A stretch of DNA of 64,000 nucleotides from Phanerodontia chrysosporium (GCA_001910725.1 MJGA01000007.1:620001-684000), one strand, 5' to 3'. Numbered from the stretch's first letter, positions 31,768-43,719 are shown. Notes: a model not told the origin generated them from the letters alone. A program made the numbers and translations.

Positions 31768-34185
31768 CTAGGGTGCATTGGTAGCCTGAGGCGTAGGCAT
31801 CGGCGGAGGGGGAGAAGAAGAAGACGCCTTCTGCTCGTGTCGCCTGCGGCTGCTATGATGCCGCCGGTGCTTTCTAGGGACGCCGAAAGAGGTGGCGACG
31901 GATACTGCGGCGGGGCCGCAAGCATAAACACAGGCACCGCCTGCGGCGAGCCACCCTCAGCAGGCGGCATCGCGAGCGGCAGCGCCGACGGATACCCCAC
32001 GGGCGGCAGCACCGCGCTCTCGGGCGCGGCGCCGCCCGCCGCAGCCCCCGCCCCGCCCGCGGCGACCTGCGCGGGGTAGACGTAGAGCGGGCGCGGGCTG
32101 TAGTACGCATACGAGTACGAGTGCTGGCCGTGCCCGTGGCTCGATGCGCCCGGCGAGGGCAGGCGCACGAGCCCGCCGTGCGTCGTCAGGCTCGCCGGGG
32201 TCGTCGTCGGCCGGATCGCCGTCGCCGCGTCGAGCGAGCGTGTGCTGCTCGCGGAGGCCGGCGAGCGCACGCGCTGCGGCCCTCCGCCGCGCCGGTGCGC
32301 TGCCGCCGTGGTGCGCCCTGCGCGCCCGGCGCGGCCTGCGGGGCGGGGCGCGGGCGCGGACGTGTCCGCGGCGGAGGCTGCGTGGGGCCTGCGAGGAGGT
32401 CGAGCTTCTCGTGGTTTTCCTTGACGTACCATGACTGGCCGGGGGGCTTCTTGGGGTACGCGCGGCGAGAGTCGCTCGGGCAATACTCGACGGTCGCGCG
32501 CGTGTTGATCCAGGGCAGGTGTGCGAGGTCCTTGACGAACTTTCCGATCGTGTTGATGTGCGTGCCGAGGGTGTCATGCTGCGCCTCGTACGACGGCTCC
32601 TCGGTCATCGCGTCGTAGTCCTCCGCCTGCTCCAGCACGACGGCCTCTGGAGACGCAACGTTCGGCTGCGCCAGAGGCATCAGCGACGGGTCATACGGGT
32701 TCGGAAGAGGGCCAGGGTCGTCGCGGGCGGCAGCTTCGTGTATGGCGCTCTGGTCTGGAGTGTGTGGTCCGGAATGGCTGGTCGCCGTCGTGTCGGTGAT
32801 CCTGGAAAAGTCGCCAGTCGTCTCAGGAACAGGATTCGAAGGTCGAGTAGGGTCGTCGGCATGCAAATCCGAGTACGAGGGCAGATTCAACGGAAGCGTA
32901 GGTCGACTCGGATTCGTGGTCGACATCGGTTGGATTGAGGAAGACTTGCCGGATCGTGAACTCGACCACATACGCGGGATATTTCGAAAGGGAGCAAAGA
33001 AGCCTCCTACAAACCCCTTCTTGGGCTTCGCGCTGGCGTTGAAACGATTTGGGTCGTAATCATGGACTCGAAAGGATGAACCATCGCTGAAGCGAGATTC
33101 GTGGTTGACGCCTCCTGGCATTTGCTCTTCGTGTTCGCCATCCGAGCGTGAGAAAGACGCAGGGATAAGCTCTTCCTCAAAGTCCACTGTCTGATCATTT
33201 ACCGACCTCGTCTCATCTGCGTGCTCTGCATACCCATTGTTAGATCCCAGCTGGTATCCCGAGTCCTCCACAAAACTGCCAGGGTCCCTCCTGTAACTCT
33301 CATCTCCCTCGAAATGGCTCACGGGTTCGAACTGCTCTGTGTGCTCTCCAAAGCTCGGTGGCTGTTCGTCGGAGTGATGCAGGGGTTCTTCGAAGTGTCG
33401 CGGAGGCTCTCGAAATGCGCTGGCGCATCTTCGCGGAAGCCTCCAGGGAAAGTCGGAGCTGACTCGTTGAAGCGTGACTGGGGGGCGGGTGTCGAGGCAT
33501 GTCGTGGTACGAAGAACGATGACTCGGCGCGTCCAGACTGTTGAGGCAATGTCGTTGGCTCGATCCAGCTCGGCGCCTGACTGCCCGGATATGAGACGTT
33601 GGTCGGAGCCTGCGTGAAGCGTGCAGGTTCGACGCTGTCCAGTTCCCTAAACCTAGCTGCGCCTGGCATAGGCCCGTTCTGAGCCTGCGGACTCCGCATG
33701 CGTGTTTGTGGTGGACTTCGCATCATCTGCGGGTGCTCTGTAGCAGGGCTCCGTAGCATGGTGGGCGAGTTGGACACAGCAGGGCTCCGCTGCATCGGCG
33801 TACCAGAACTTGGAGTGCTCCGCATTCGTGGCGTGTTCGGCGAGGGCGCACTGCGCATCATGGGCGTTCCGGGAGGAGGCGCGTTGCGCATCATGGGGGT
33901 ACCTGGCGCGGGCGTGTTACGCATCATAGGCGTACCAGGATCGCGTGAACTGCGCATCATGGGCGTACGAGGATGCTCCCCGTAGCCGCTCCCGTTCGGT
34001 CGCTGTCCTTGTGGCATCATGTGCAGCGGTGTAATGGGCGGACCATGCTGTCGTGGTGACTGAAGGCCTGGCCCAGGATTCGAACGGCGAGGGACCCTAC
34101 TGCCAGGATACGGATCGTACTCGCGTCCATACATATCATCGATGTTTGATATCTCATGGGGAGGGATGTTGACGTATTCTGACAT
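31768..34185 (-). CDS. Conserved-looking low-complexity protein with 12-residue repeats (unknown function, three frame breaks)
   Basis: I do not recognise a family with known function. The start MSEYVNIPPHEISNIDDMYG is at 34185. About residues 75-150 consist of imperfect repeats of the form PGTPMMRNTPAP / PGTPMMRNAPPP / PNTPRMRSTPSS. A Ser/Pro-rich region follows, then two better-conserved-looking blocks: KPKKGFVGGFFAPFRNIPRM and a downstream block with INTIGKFVKDLAHLPWINTR and PGQSWYVKENHEKLDLL. A Pro/Ala/Gly/Tyr-rich tail ends in KASSSPPPPMPTPQATNAP at 31768. The frame changes near 33395-33402, 32350-32400 and 31894-31898. Each change fits a single missing base in a GC-rich run. No introns needed. 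No TM or signal peptide. Cytoplasmic scaffold-like composition, but that is a guess. Confidence 0.65.
33700..33975 (-). repeat. Tandem ~36-bp coding repeats (GTPMMR units)
   Basis: At least five in-register copies of a 36-bp unit encode (P)GTPMMR-x-x-P-x-P on the minus strand. They are visible on the plus strand as recurring GCGCATCATGGGCGT-like blocks. Copies diverge toward the 3' side of the gene. Confidence 0.8.
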
Positions 34186-34952
34186 GGCCGTGGAGAGTGA
34201 AAGGCGTAGCAGAGGGTATGGGCGATGCCAGCGGGTACATTCGCACGTGGGACAGAGTTGGGTGTATATGTGGTCCGGGTCGCATCCTGAGTTCAAGAAG
34301 GGAGATCACGCGGAGTATGGTTGGTTGCAGTCCAGCCACGAGTGAAGAGCGAGGTTTGCGGCACCACTGCCGCTAGGCACGGGGTCTGGACAACCCCCTG
34401 CGATGGCTTCTGTCATCTGGGTGATTGTAGTAAGACGCAGATCCATGACGACTCTATCGATATTCGCACCGTTGTCGGGAAGAACATTCTGCGAGGACGA
34501 CCTTGACCGTAGAAGAGCGGATATGCTTTGAGAACCCGTTGACGTTCATCTACGACACGTGCAGTGCTGCCTCACGCGGGCAACGATGTAGAGCCTGTGC
34601 ACGTAACAGATGTACGCAATCTCTGGAAACGAGGATGAGTGACCGGCGGGTAGCCAAAGACATCGCTTATTACCTGCCTGGCGATATCTGCGCTGCGTAG
34701 CAGGCCGTAAAGCAGCCGCGCTGCACGGTGTAATACGTGGAAGAAAAAATGGCGAGAATACTACATGATCACCGCACTGCTGACAGAAGACGTGGTGCTG
34801 ATGTGTGGCCATGTCTTCTCACAGCAGAGCGAGAAACCTGCAGCTTCAAGATGATGGCGGGAACCAACAGCGTTGAAGCGTGTCTGCTTTCTTAGACGCC
34901 AGAACTTGGTCTTCTCCCTCAATGGCCTCCTGCTGCCGTCTACGCTCTTGAC
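34186..34952. promoter_or_regulatory. Divergent promoter between the low-complexity protein and the EngB-like GTPase
   Basis: About 770 bp between opposed ATGs. No clear TATA box or gene. Confidence 0.4.
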
Positions 34953-35865
34953 ATGTTCAAGGCCTCTATCCCAATATGCTATCCTAAAAAGACCGCGCAT
35001 TCGACCAATCCTTTTGCTCATCACGCCGCTTCACAATTCCTGGCGGCCGCGTCGACACCCCAATCACTTCCGACGATACGAAACAGACCACCAGAGGTAC
35101 GTGCTGCATGACCAGGACTCCCACATATCCTGACCTGTCTTGAAGGTGATCATAGCAGGTAAGCTCAATATAATCAGTAATGCACAGGCTACAACGATTC
35201 TCCCGCAGGCCGTGCAAATGTTGGCAAGTCCACCCTAGTGAATGCCGTCCTGGGACGAACAAGTTTGGCTTCGACCAGCAAGAAGGCAGTGAGTTTTACA
35301 CTTCATCTTGACCAAACGTTCGCCCAATATTTCTCTTAGGGTCACACTCAAACCTTGAACTTCTACGGTGTTGGTCCTGCTCCTCACAAACTTGTACTTG
35401 TCGACTCCCCGGTTATGGAGATCGAGGCAAACCCGAGTGGGGAAGACTATTCCAGCATTACATTGCACACAGAGAGGAGTACGCACTCACGGATGCCTCT
35501 ACGTTTAGCAGCTAATTTGCCACAGACTGAAACGTATCTACGTCCTCATCAACGGCGAGCACGGCGTGAAGGATGTAGATGCCGCCATGCTCGAGGTCCT
35601 CAATACGCAATGCGAGGCATCTCTGCAGACCAGCCGCCCTATCACTATGCAGGCCATCATCACGAAGTCGGACTCGCTCACGGCGGACGCACCGAACCAA
35701 CTCCAGCAGATTCGGCAGGCTCTCTTCGAGGCAGCCCCGCTTTGTTTGCCGCCAATCGTCTCAGCTGCCTTGAAGCAATACTTTCACGGCAAAGATGAGA
35801 TTAGACGGAGCATTGTTGAGGCATGTGGTCTAGGTCATATAGTCAGTACCGTCAAATCATCATAG
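34953..35865 (+). CDS. EngB/YihA-type GTPase (GTPBP8/Mrx8-like), probably mitochondrial
   Basis: Small GTPase of the TrmE-Era-EngB superfamily, whose bacterial members act in large ribosomal subunit assembly and whose fungal/animal members (Mrx8, GTPBP8) are mitochondrial. Exons: 34953-35096, a 13-base micro-exon 35146-35158, 35209-35288, 35340 to about 35490, then the last exon to the stop at 35863-35865. Splicing builds the P-loop AGRANVGKST across the micro-exon. G3 reads as VDSPGYG only if one C is restored in the run at 35407-35410; after that, GKPEWGRLFQHYIAHRE follows in frame. G4 is TKSD (IITKSDSLTADAP). The Lys/His/Ser-rich N-terminus (MFKASIPICYPKKTAHS) could be a presequence. Length fits the family. 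Confidence 0.87.
35146..35158 (+). other. 13-nt micro-exon of the EngB-like GTPase
   Basis: GTGATCATAGCAG is flanked by AG (35144-35145) and GT (35159-35160). Including it, and only it, joins exon 1 in phase 0 to GC CGT GCA in exon 3 and yields VIIAGRANVGKST. Confidence 0.8.
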
Positions 35866-36144
35866 TTTCTCGCTACGCGGCAGCGCTGGGTGTAAAGCCC
35901 TCGACTCAGCGCTCTGAACAGTCTAGGTAAGAAAAGCATTGCATAAAACCCAAGGAGGCGCAAGCGGCATTACTAATTACAGCATCGTGGCGTGGTACAT
36001 ACGTATAGAAGAGAGTGACTGTTAGTATCGGATTCTACAACATCATTGCACAGTGCAGCGTGGCGTGGTCGTAAAGACGTAGTGTCTGACTATATGGAAT
36101 TAATAGGTGGCAGCATATACAGAGGACGCGGTCTGAGGACGAGC

Positions 36145-38168
36145 TCATTGCGCCGAGATGGACAGGGAGCCCATGCCGTAATCGACCTGCTCGGACTCGT
36201 CCTCACCGTTTTGGAAGCGGCCCCAGTTCACCCACCATTCCTGCACGCGGAGGTCAGTATCAACTCGAGGCTAAGCTACAGACAATTACTCACGTCGGCG
36301 GCGTCCAGGGCCTCGTATCCGAACAGGGCAGCGACACCCTCGAACTCGCGCTGGAGCAGGCCGTCGTCCCACTCGCCACGCGCGTGCCGGAGGCTCTCGT
36401 CACGCTGGTCGCGTTCGGGACCGGGCGGCATGCGCACAAGCGCGGCGTTCGAGACATCCATGCGGCGGACCTCGACGACACGGGCCTCGCGGATCTCCTG
36501 GAACGCGCTCACAAATGCGCTGATCTGGTCCTCGCGGCGGAGGCGGGAGAAGAGCGCGGCGAACACCGCCGCGTCCTCCAGCGCCATCGCAGGACCGTGC
36601 GTGCCTCCGGGCTGCAGGCACAGTCAGCATAGGCGGACGCGCGGTGAAGGCAGCGCGGCACTCACGAACCACGGGTGCGCAGACTCGCCGATGAGGACGA
36701 CGCGCCCGACTCGTCGGACCAGTAGTCGAACTTCTCGGGGTACTCGAGCCAGCGCGTGCGCACAAACGAGGGCGTCATCGTAAGGAGCTTCTTCACGCTG
36801 TCCGAGCTTGAGTTGAGTGTCTTGTTAAACACACCCGGAGCGCATGCCAGAACATGCCCAACACTCACATTGCACCACAGTCGTCCATTTTATCTGGTCT
36901 GTCGGAATCACGTCGAACCAGTCCGCCGTGCTCTCCTCAGGGCCGGCGTCCTCGTCCGGCCAGTACAGCTGTACTGCAAACTCCTTCTTGGCAGACTGGA
37001 TAATTGTGATCAGGAAGCGCATTCGCTACTGGAGCGAGTTGGCGTACCACAGGGTGAGCTATCGCCGTCCGTCAGTACAAGCGGCTTGAAGGATAGTAAC
37101 CGGAACACTCACCGCACATGGATCGATTGTTGCCCATGAAGATGGGCCACTAATTCCGAGATTAGCGGAATTCTATACGCAACCAACTCGCGACGCGAAC
37201 GCACCTCGTCGTTCGAAATCCATTCCTCCAACTGCGGGTCGCCCTTCATCAGCTCTCCAGGAATCACAGCGCCGAGGACGGAGAACCCTGACGGGTTCCC
37301 CGCCTCGTTGTCGTCGCCAAGGACGACCTCTCGTACGAAGCTGTTGGGGCCGTCCGCGCCGATGACCATGTCGCCCTCGTAGGTCTCGCCAGACTCGAGC
37401 GTGATCGAGGGTCGTGGCTCGCCAGGAGTGACCTCCGCAACCTTCGCGCCGAAGATGATCTCTGCGCCGGCCTCGGTAGCAAGACGGTGTAGGAGGCGGT
37501 GGACGTCCTCGTGCTGCGAAGCGTCGTCAAACCGAGCCGAACAAAGCGGGAGGCTACCCGACGCACCTTGACCATGAGGAAGTCACCACCCGTCTCCTGC
37601 ATCACCGCTGGCCGCCACTCCGCATAGCCCATCTTCTCGCCGGTCTCCACTGTGCACCCGGACGTCAGGGTCTGCGACTAGAAGGGAGGCGCGCGTGTGC
37701 GCCACACCGGAGGACTTACAGTTGTGCCACGGCGTGCCGACGTTGAGGACGGTGATCTTCGCGAGCTCCTCGGGCCGGCCCACGCCTTGAGGATTTTGCT
37801 CATGTTCGGCGGCACTCGCAGGCCGCCAGCAGGGAGCCCCAGCGAAGGCTGCTTCTCGAAGACCTTCACTTTGTGTCCCGCCCTGCTCAGCGCGTACGCG
37901 ACACCGAAGCCGGCGAGCCCTATAGCGCATGCTTTCGTCAGCATGGATGGCTCCTGTACTAGCCCATGAGGCCCCGCCCAGACCCCCTAAGCCATTCCCG
38001 CGTACATCCGCGGAAACCACTTAAAGGACTGCCCGCCGATGTGGTCGAGACTCAACCACGACGGTAGGACAGGACGGAGGAGGCGGGGCAGCAGCGGGTA
38101 GAGGAGAACTCACCGCCGCCGACGACCAGAAATTCGAGCTGGAGAGACGCGACCTTGGAGGAAGCCAT
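36145..38168 (-). CDS. FAD-dependent monooxygenase, salicylate hydroxylase-like (copy 1)
   Basis: Class A flavoprotein monooxygenase that would hydroxylate an aromatic or related substrate using NAD(P)H and O2. Start MASSKVASLQLEFLVVGGG at 38168; the FAD dinucleotide-binding fold continues over an intron as AIGLAGFGVAYALSRAGHKV. The DG motif region is DMVIGADGPNSFVRE. The FAD-ribityl motif reads GRVVLIGESAHPWF, with GE where the family usually has GD. The C-terminal helical domain has MALEDAAVFAALFSR and RRMDVSNAALVRMPPGP and ends MGSLSISAQ. One G is missing at 36705-36707 (in the ESGRVVLIGE segment); the paralogue at 45383-47334 is intact there. Several short introns. The paralogue on the same strand, about 7 kb away, suggests local duplication. 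Confidence 0.87.
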
Positions 38169-39446
38169 GAGGAAAAGCTGGGAGGGGAAAAGCACCAGTG
38201 GACGGCACGGAATATATGTACTGTATGGAAAATCCGGAGCGCCTGTGTCTTACCTCGAATTCTGATAGTCTAAACGAGCCGCAACGTTGCGGCTCGCCAT
38301 GGTAAATCACCGTGTCCGGAGGGGATAACGTCCAATCCCGGCGCACGGCAATAATGCGTTCGCGACGCGATGATCTCGACCTGGGGTGCTGGCCCACCCA
38401 ATGCCATCAGCAGCAAATCAAGACTGACGGCACCTGGTCCACGGAGACAATGGGCTGCACATCCGAGGCACCGAAGCCGAGTACATATTTTGACCCGGTA
38501 GAGCTGTTGCGCACGCAGCGCTTGCTGAAAATGTTCAGCCACATCGTCGCGCAGCTGTTCGTTCCTCAGTTGTCGCAGGCCCTCTGGTGTCTCGCTGTTC
38601 GTATGCAATACGGCAGGTGGGACCCCTGCACCGGTCCACGCACTTTTGCAGTCAAATTTGCAGGGTTCCAAACGGTTTTCGCGGTTGATGTGCTAGAGAG
38701 CACGAGGCAGCAGAAGGTCGGATTCCCGCGATAGGCCAAGCAGAGTTTGTCCAGGTCTAACCGAGAAAACGGATTCGCCACGATTCGCCTCGATTGTGAT
38801 ACGAAAAGTGTTCGAAGAAGACACCCATTTGGGTTTCCCATGGTGGTCAGCAGGAGAAAAAAATGTTGGGTTGATACGCGACTCAGGGACGCATTTAGTG
38901 GTTTTCCCGAACGTCCCGGGTTGTCATTACGTAGGTACCTCATGTTCACATCTGCTTCCGCGAAGGTACAATCCGTGTGCATCGTTGAAACGGCTGGCCT
39001 CGACGGACGGGCAGGTGGAAGCAAATGCTGGAGTTGAAGACACCAGGACAGCGCGGTCAACGGCATGGTGGCAACGGTCAGAAAAGCCCCGGAAAGGACG
39101 GAAGCTTTTCGATCTCGTACAGGGGGATCCGACAAGCGTGATGCCGCGGTGATTTCATCGCTCATCGAACGTCTGCTGTTTTATCTAATCGGCTAGGCCA
39201 CGAAGTCTCCACGGGGCCAGAAGTGCCCTCGCCTCGGCCGACCGCGTGCAACACGCGCGGTGTATTGGTAGTTTCTACAGGGAGTGCGAGGCACGGCGTG
39301 AACCACCGCCGCCCAAGGCGAGCGCGCCGCCATTTACCGCGCTGCGGTTGAAGCGCTACGAAAAGAACGGGCATATGGGGACAGCGATCAGACCTCCCAC
39401 GCCAGATACCAGGGGTTAGTACACCAATTGCGGAGACCCCACGTCC
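38169..39446. promoter_or_regulatory. Upstream region of monooxygenase copy 1 / 3' flank of RSA4
   Basis: About 1.28 kb without a credible gene. A TATATT-like element on the minus strand lies about 45 bp upstream of the copy-1 ATG (38211-38217). Confidence 0.4.
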
Positions 39447-41490
39447 TCAATTCTTCCATCTGACAATGCCGATCAGGACGCTGTTAGGGTTCGCGATGGC
39501 AATGGAGGGAAAGGGACACGCACATTTTCACGGTCCTATCCCGCCCGCCGCTTACAATTTTGTCAGCCACGAAGTCAACGCAGTAGACCTCGTCAGTGTG
39601 TCCGGGAAGATCGGTTTTGAGCTTGTATGTCTTGAGGTCCCAGATCTGTGAGACAACAGGGGGATCAGCTATTGCTTCCGCGTGTGCGGCGTGTACACTG
39701 ACCTTGAGGGTGCTGTCCTTGCTGGCGCTCACGAGCAGGCGCGAGTCTGCACTCCACGCCAACCGATAGACGGCGCTGATGTGTCCGCGAAGCGTCGCGA
39801 CGAATTTTCCGGTCTTGCCGTCCCACAACCGGACACTGTTATCCCATGCGGCGCTCGCAGCCCACCGGCCGTCTGGGCTGAACGCAACGTGGGCGACCTG
39901 ACGCTGATGGCCGTCAGTCGCGACACGGGCTTCAGCTTTCCACCTCGCTCGGCGGCGGCGGCGGACGCTTCTGACGTTCCCGCGCGGCTCGGGAAGATTG
40001 ACCAGAGAAAGAGGGTGTGATCATCTGAGCCGGAGATCGTCAACTCTCCCGTCTGTGAGACGAGCTTGTTGTAGCGAGCTTGAGCGAGCGACTGGGCTGC
40101 ATACGGAAGCATTCAGCGATGGCCGCCGTCAGAACGCCGTCCAACGTACCTTCTGCGTCCGACGCGGGCTTCTTGCCAGTATGATCGAAGGGGCCAGTGC
40201 GCAGAACGAAATCTGTGTTCAGCGTTAGGGTCGTCACCCAGTGCGCGTGGTCTTTCAGTGTATACAACGGTTTTCCCTGTCGGAGTCCGTGGATCAGACT
40301 TTTGGGCGGCGATGGATTGCTGAAATAGACCTACCCCGTTCGCATCCCAGACACGAACCGTCCGATCGCTGGACGCCGTGTAGAGAACGCCCTTGCCGTC
40401 TAGGCCTCCACCACCCCACCTCACAACGTTGACGCTTGCTGTGTGCCCACCGAGGGTGTACTCCGACAACCGAGTCGCCGTGTTCCACACCCGCACGGTA
40501 CCGTCCTTGGATGATGACGCGAGTCGGGGCGCAGACGGGTTTCTATGATCGACGGCTATTTGGTTTCAACGCATAATGAAGACCTGGACCGTGACGCACA
40601 TGTGGATGGGCTCCCAAGCCAGGGACGTGACCCATTTTGAATGTCCCTTCAACGCATCTCCGAGCGGTTTGCCCGTCTTCGGGTCCCACAAGCGCACCTA
40701 GGTAACAAGAATTCTTGAGCACTCCTGCCATGGAATATCTGTATATTCCACATACGTGTCCATCATGGCCGCCTGTCGCCAGCTTCCGTTCCATAGCTTC
40801 CCATTCCACGCAGAGCACCCAGCCCTTGTGTCCGGATAAAACGTGCGAGGGGGTTTCGGTGAACAGATCCCAAAGGCGAGCGTTACAGTCTCCGGACCCA
40901 GTAGCGAGAAGATTTCCCGTTGGCGAGAAGGACGCGCACAGAATGGGGGACGTGTGCCCTGAACAAAAGAATGAGGGAGGTCCCGCAAGACATAAGTAAG
41001 AACGCACCCGACAGCGTCGAGGAACATCTTGTTGCTGGGCGCACACGGAAAACTGCTTGTGGGGAGCAGCGAACTACAAGGATATCTTCGGGAGTGAAAG
41101 CATTTGAGGGATGCGAGAGAACGTCTTCCTCGATTGATTTTGCGATGGCGATTTGGGTAGGTGCGCCTGGTTTTGTTGCATCTGCAGGGAGAGCTATGTG
41201 GAAAGCGAACGGCACAGGTTCATCGTCCTGCCTCAAGTTAACCTGAGTTCACCTGACACTCGAAAACTCGGTCCTGTAGCTTACCTTGGTATTCAGCTTG
41301 TTCACCAACGCCTCGAGAGCTTCTCGTGTAAGGTTCGCCGGAAGATTTACGGCAGGTGCCAATGGCTCTCCATCTTCGTCCGACACGAACTGTACGACGA
41401 CGTTTGGGGTAGGTTTTGGCGGTTCTGGCTCGGGTTCTGGTACGCCGTGGTAGACTTTTTGCCGCTTTGGCGGGGAAGGAGAGTAGCCAT
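39447..41490 (-). CDS. RSA4: RSA4 / Notchless (NLE1) WD-repeat 60S assembly factor
   Basis: Nucleolar pre-60S factor, whose NLE domain binds the Rea1 AAA-ATPase MIDAS. The NLE-type N-terminal domain is visible as NVVVQFVSDEDGEPLAPAVN, LPANLTREALEALVNKLN and DEPVPFAFHI. About eight WD repeats follow, for example ATGSGDCNARLWDLFTETPS, LASSSKDGTVRVWNTATRL, TISGSDDHTLFLWSIF and LLVSASKDSTLK. The last exon is only 13 bases (39459-39447): splicing 39460-39523 changes the tail to DRTVKIWKN and stop, the expected WD ending, in place of a read-through frame. Two single-base losses break the frame: in the GGGG run 41472-41475 (N-terminus MATLLPPPKRQKV) and at 39911-39912 (LTGHQRQVAHVAFSPDG). Confidence 0.92.
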
Positions 41491-42273
41491 CGTTTTGAGA
41501 AGGTATTAAACCGCAATAGCGTCGTTGTGTTGAAAGGTGTGTAGCGAAGAGTATGACGAAGAGGCAAGCCAGCCAGAAGTTGTACCAAGACAGGCTGCCT
41601 GCACAAGAATCGAGTAAGTTTGCATGTGGGCGCTTGACGCCGTAAGCATGATTTGTTGCTCACGAGCTCACCAACTTCAACTCTGTTTCCCTCGTTCATC
41701 GCTTTAGACGTCCTTGCGAATCCATGTCATGTCGATTGAGTACCTTCACTCGTCATATCGAGGTCTAATCCAGTCTTTGTATCGGCGCTGCGCTCTCAGG
41801 CTATCGAGTTTCGAGCAATACTGAACCATGCAGGTAAGCAGCCCGAAGCTAACTCGCGTCCTTTGCGTGCGTCCTGATTCTTGACTGTCAGATGGACTTG
41901 GCAGTGACGATATAGGTCTGTGGTAATCCGTTCAGCCTCGCAGACACTCAATAGCTGCATGCGGTGGGCGTGGGTGGGCGTGAGGGCGGGATTTCCATAT
42001 GAGGTAATCCGCCCTGTCGCGCTCACTGCGTAGCACGGTCAGCATGAACAACCTTCGTCATCATGCTGCCGTGGTGCTCTCTAATGATCACTATGCTGCC
42101 CCGGGGAAGCATATAAAGCCCGCAACTCCTAGTCGTCCAAGCCATCAGTCCTGTCTTCAGCCTACGTCCCCACTGGTGCTACTCAAGCCTCCAAGCTGTT
42201 CTCCGCAATCAAAACCCGTCGAGTACAACTCGCCACTCTACTGCAATCTCGAGGCGCACATACCCTGTCAAGC
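41491..42273. promoter_or_regulatory. Divergent promoter between RSA4 and pirin
   Basis: About 780 bp between opposed ATGs. TATAAA at 42112-42117 faces pirin, about 157 bp from its ATG. The RSA4 side has no TATA box that I can see. Confidence 0.45.
42112..42117 (+). promoter_or_regulatory. Candidate TATA box of the pirin gene
   Basis: TATAAA after a GC-rich block, about 157 bp upstream of the ATG. Motif and position only. Confidence 0.4.
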
Positions 42274-43235
42274 ATGTCTGTGAAGTTCGTCCAACGTCCA
42301 AGCAACGCTCGCGGTCATGCAGACCACGATTGGCTCAAGACCTTCCATACGTTCTCGTTTGCAATGTACGTCTCTCCACGTCGGGCCTGCTACTCAGAAA
42401 TACTCACCAATACATAGGTACCAAGATGCCAAACACTCGCAGTATGGGCCTCTGCGCGTCATCAACGAGGACCGTGTCGCTGCACACACGGGCTTCGGTA
42501 CACACGGTCATCGAGAATTCGAGATTTTCTCGTACGTGGTCTCGGGAGAACTCGAGCAGTAAGTACTCATTGCGCTATGGAAGCATCGTGGGACTCACAC
42601 TTACTTGCAGCGGCGATTCCATGGGCAACCAGGAGGTGCTAAAGCGCGGAGACCTCCAAATGACCTCGGCTGGCACTGGTATCCGGCATAGCGAGAAGGC
42701 CCATGGTCAGAAGGAAGTTCATTTTCTGCAAATTTGGGCTATCCCTAACAGGGGTGGACTCAAGCCCCAGTATTTCACAAGGTTAGATGCCAATTCAATG
42801 CCACCTTCTCGGGCGCAGGGCTGACTAGCCGCCAGACATTTCTCTGACCAGGAGAAAAAGGACAAATGGTGCAAGGTTGTCGCACCCGCGGGTTCGGAGG
42901 GCGTAGTTGAAAAGCGCGAGGCCTCGGGTCCAGCGCCCGTACATTCGGACTTGACGATGTATGCGACCATCATCTCGCCCTCGACCACCCTCTCGCACAC
43001 ACTGCCGACGTCCGACATCACCCCTCGCAAGGCCTATATCCACCTCATCCAGACCTCCGGCTACAACCCCGGGCAGGCCAACGGGGCCCAGATCAGGCTC
43101 AGGAGCGCGTCGGGCGAGTCGCTTGTCCTCCGAGAGGGCGATGGTGCCTACATCATGGGGGACTCGGCGGGCACGTTCGAGGTGCAGAACGAGGGTGACC
43201 GCGCCGCGGAGCTCGTCCTTTTCGATCTAGAATAA
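42274..43235 (+). CDS. Pirin (cupin-fold, iron-binding)
   Basis: Pirin-family bicupin, known as a nuclear Fe protein and in some members a quercetin dioxygenase. The start MSVKFVQRPSNARGHADHDW is at 42274. Intron 1 is spliced to give SFAMYQDAKHSQYGPLRVIN. The N-terminal cupin holds the metal ligands: two His in FGTHGHREFEIFSYVVSGEL, and His and Glu in GDLQMTSAGTGIRHSEKAHG. The C-terminal pirin domain covers SDLTMYATIISPSTTLSHTL to AGTFEVQNEGDRAAELVLFD. Three or four short introns, all in frame. Stop at 43233-43235. Length is close to the usual pirin size. Confidence 0.93.
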
Positions 43236-43719
43236 ACCAGCTCCGCGTGTGTATTTTTCTCATGCATGCGCACGGACTTTCTGTATGATACTCTCGGATG
43301 TAGCTTAGCTGATATTGGAACGTAATTCACTGTGTTTGCCTCGGTTAGCCATGTTGCTCGGCTTAGGGTGGGAACATACCTGTCTTATCACGTTTTCTGG
43401 ATTGATAGAATCTGTTCCTAGGTTCGCCTCACGGGAAGTGAATTGAGATTTACCTCATGTCAGGGAGGGCCATCACAGAGCGCCGTCTTCGGGCGCAAGA
43501 GCTGCAAGTCGCCGTCGCCCACAGTGCATCGCCGTTTTGTTTCCTCCGTATAGGAGCTCGACAAGCGAATACTGTGGGAGTAACCACGCTGTGATGCGTC
43601 CAGGTACAGGCTTTCGTGCTCGCCTTCCGTTCTGAGTTCCCACGGCTGCTTATGACTTTATGGGCGTCTACCAAACTTTTGAGGACGGTCTGACTCGGCC
43701 CTGCTCGACACTCGCAGCC
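43236..43719. other. Tandem spacer, pirin to ADE1
   Basis: About 480 bp. Holds the pirin 3' end and the ADE1 promoter; no gene or TATA box seen. Confidence 0.4.

Noticed and set aside
34060..34090. tRNA-like T-arm (GTTCGAATCC) on the minus strand
   Set aside because: Lies inside the coding sequence SRVPRRSNPGPG and no acceptor stem, D-arm or anticodon arm can be built around it.
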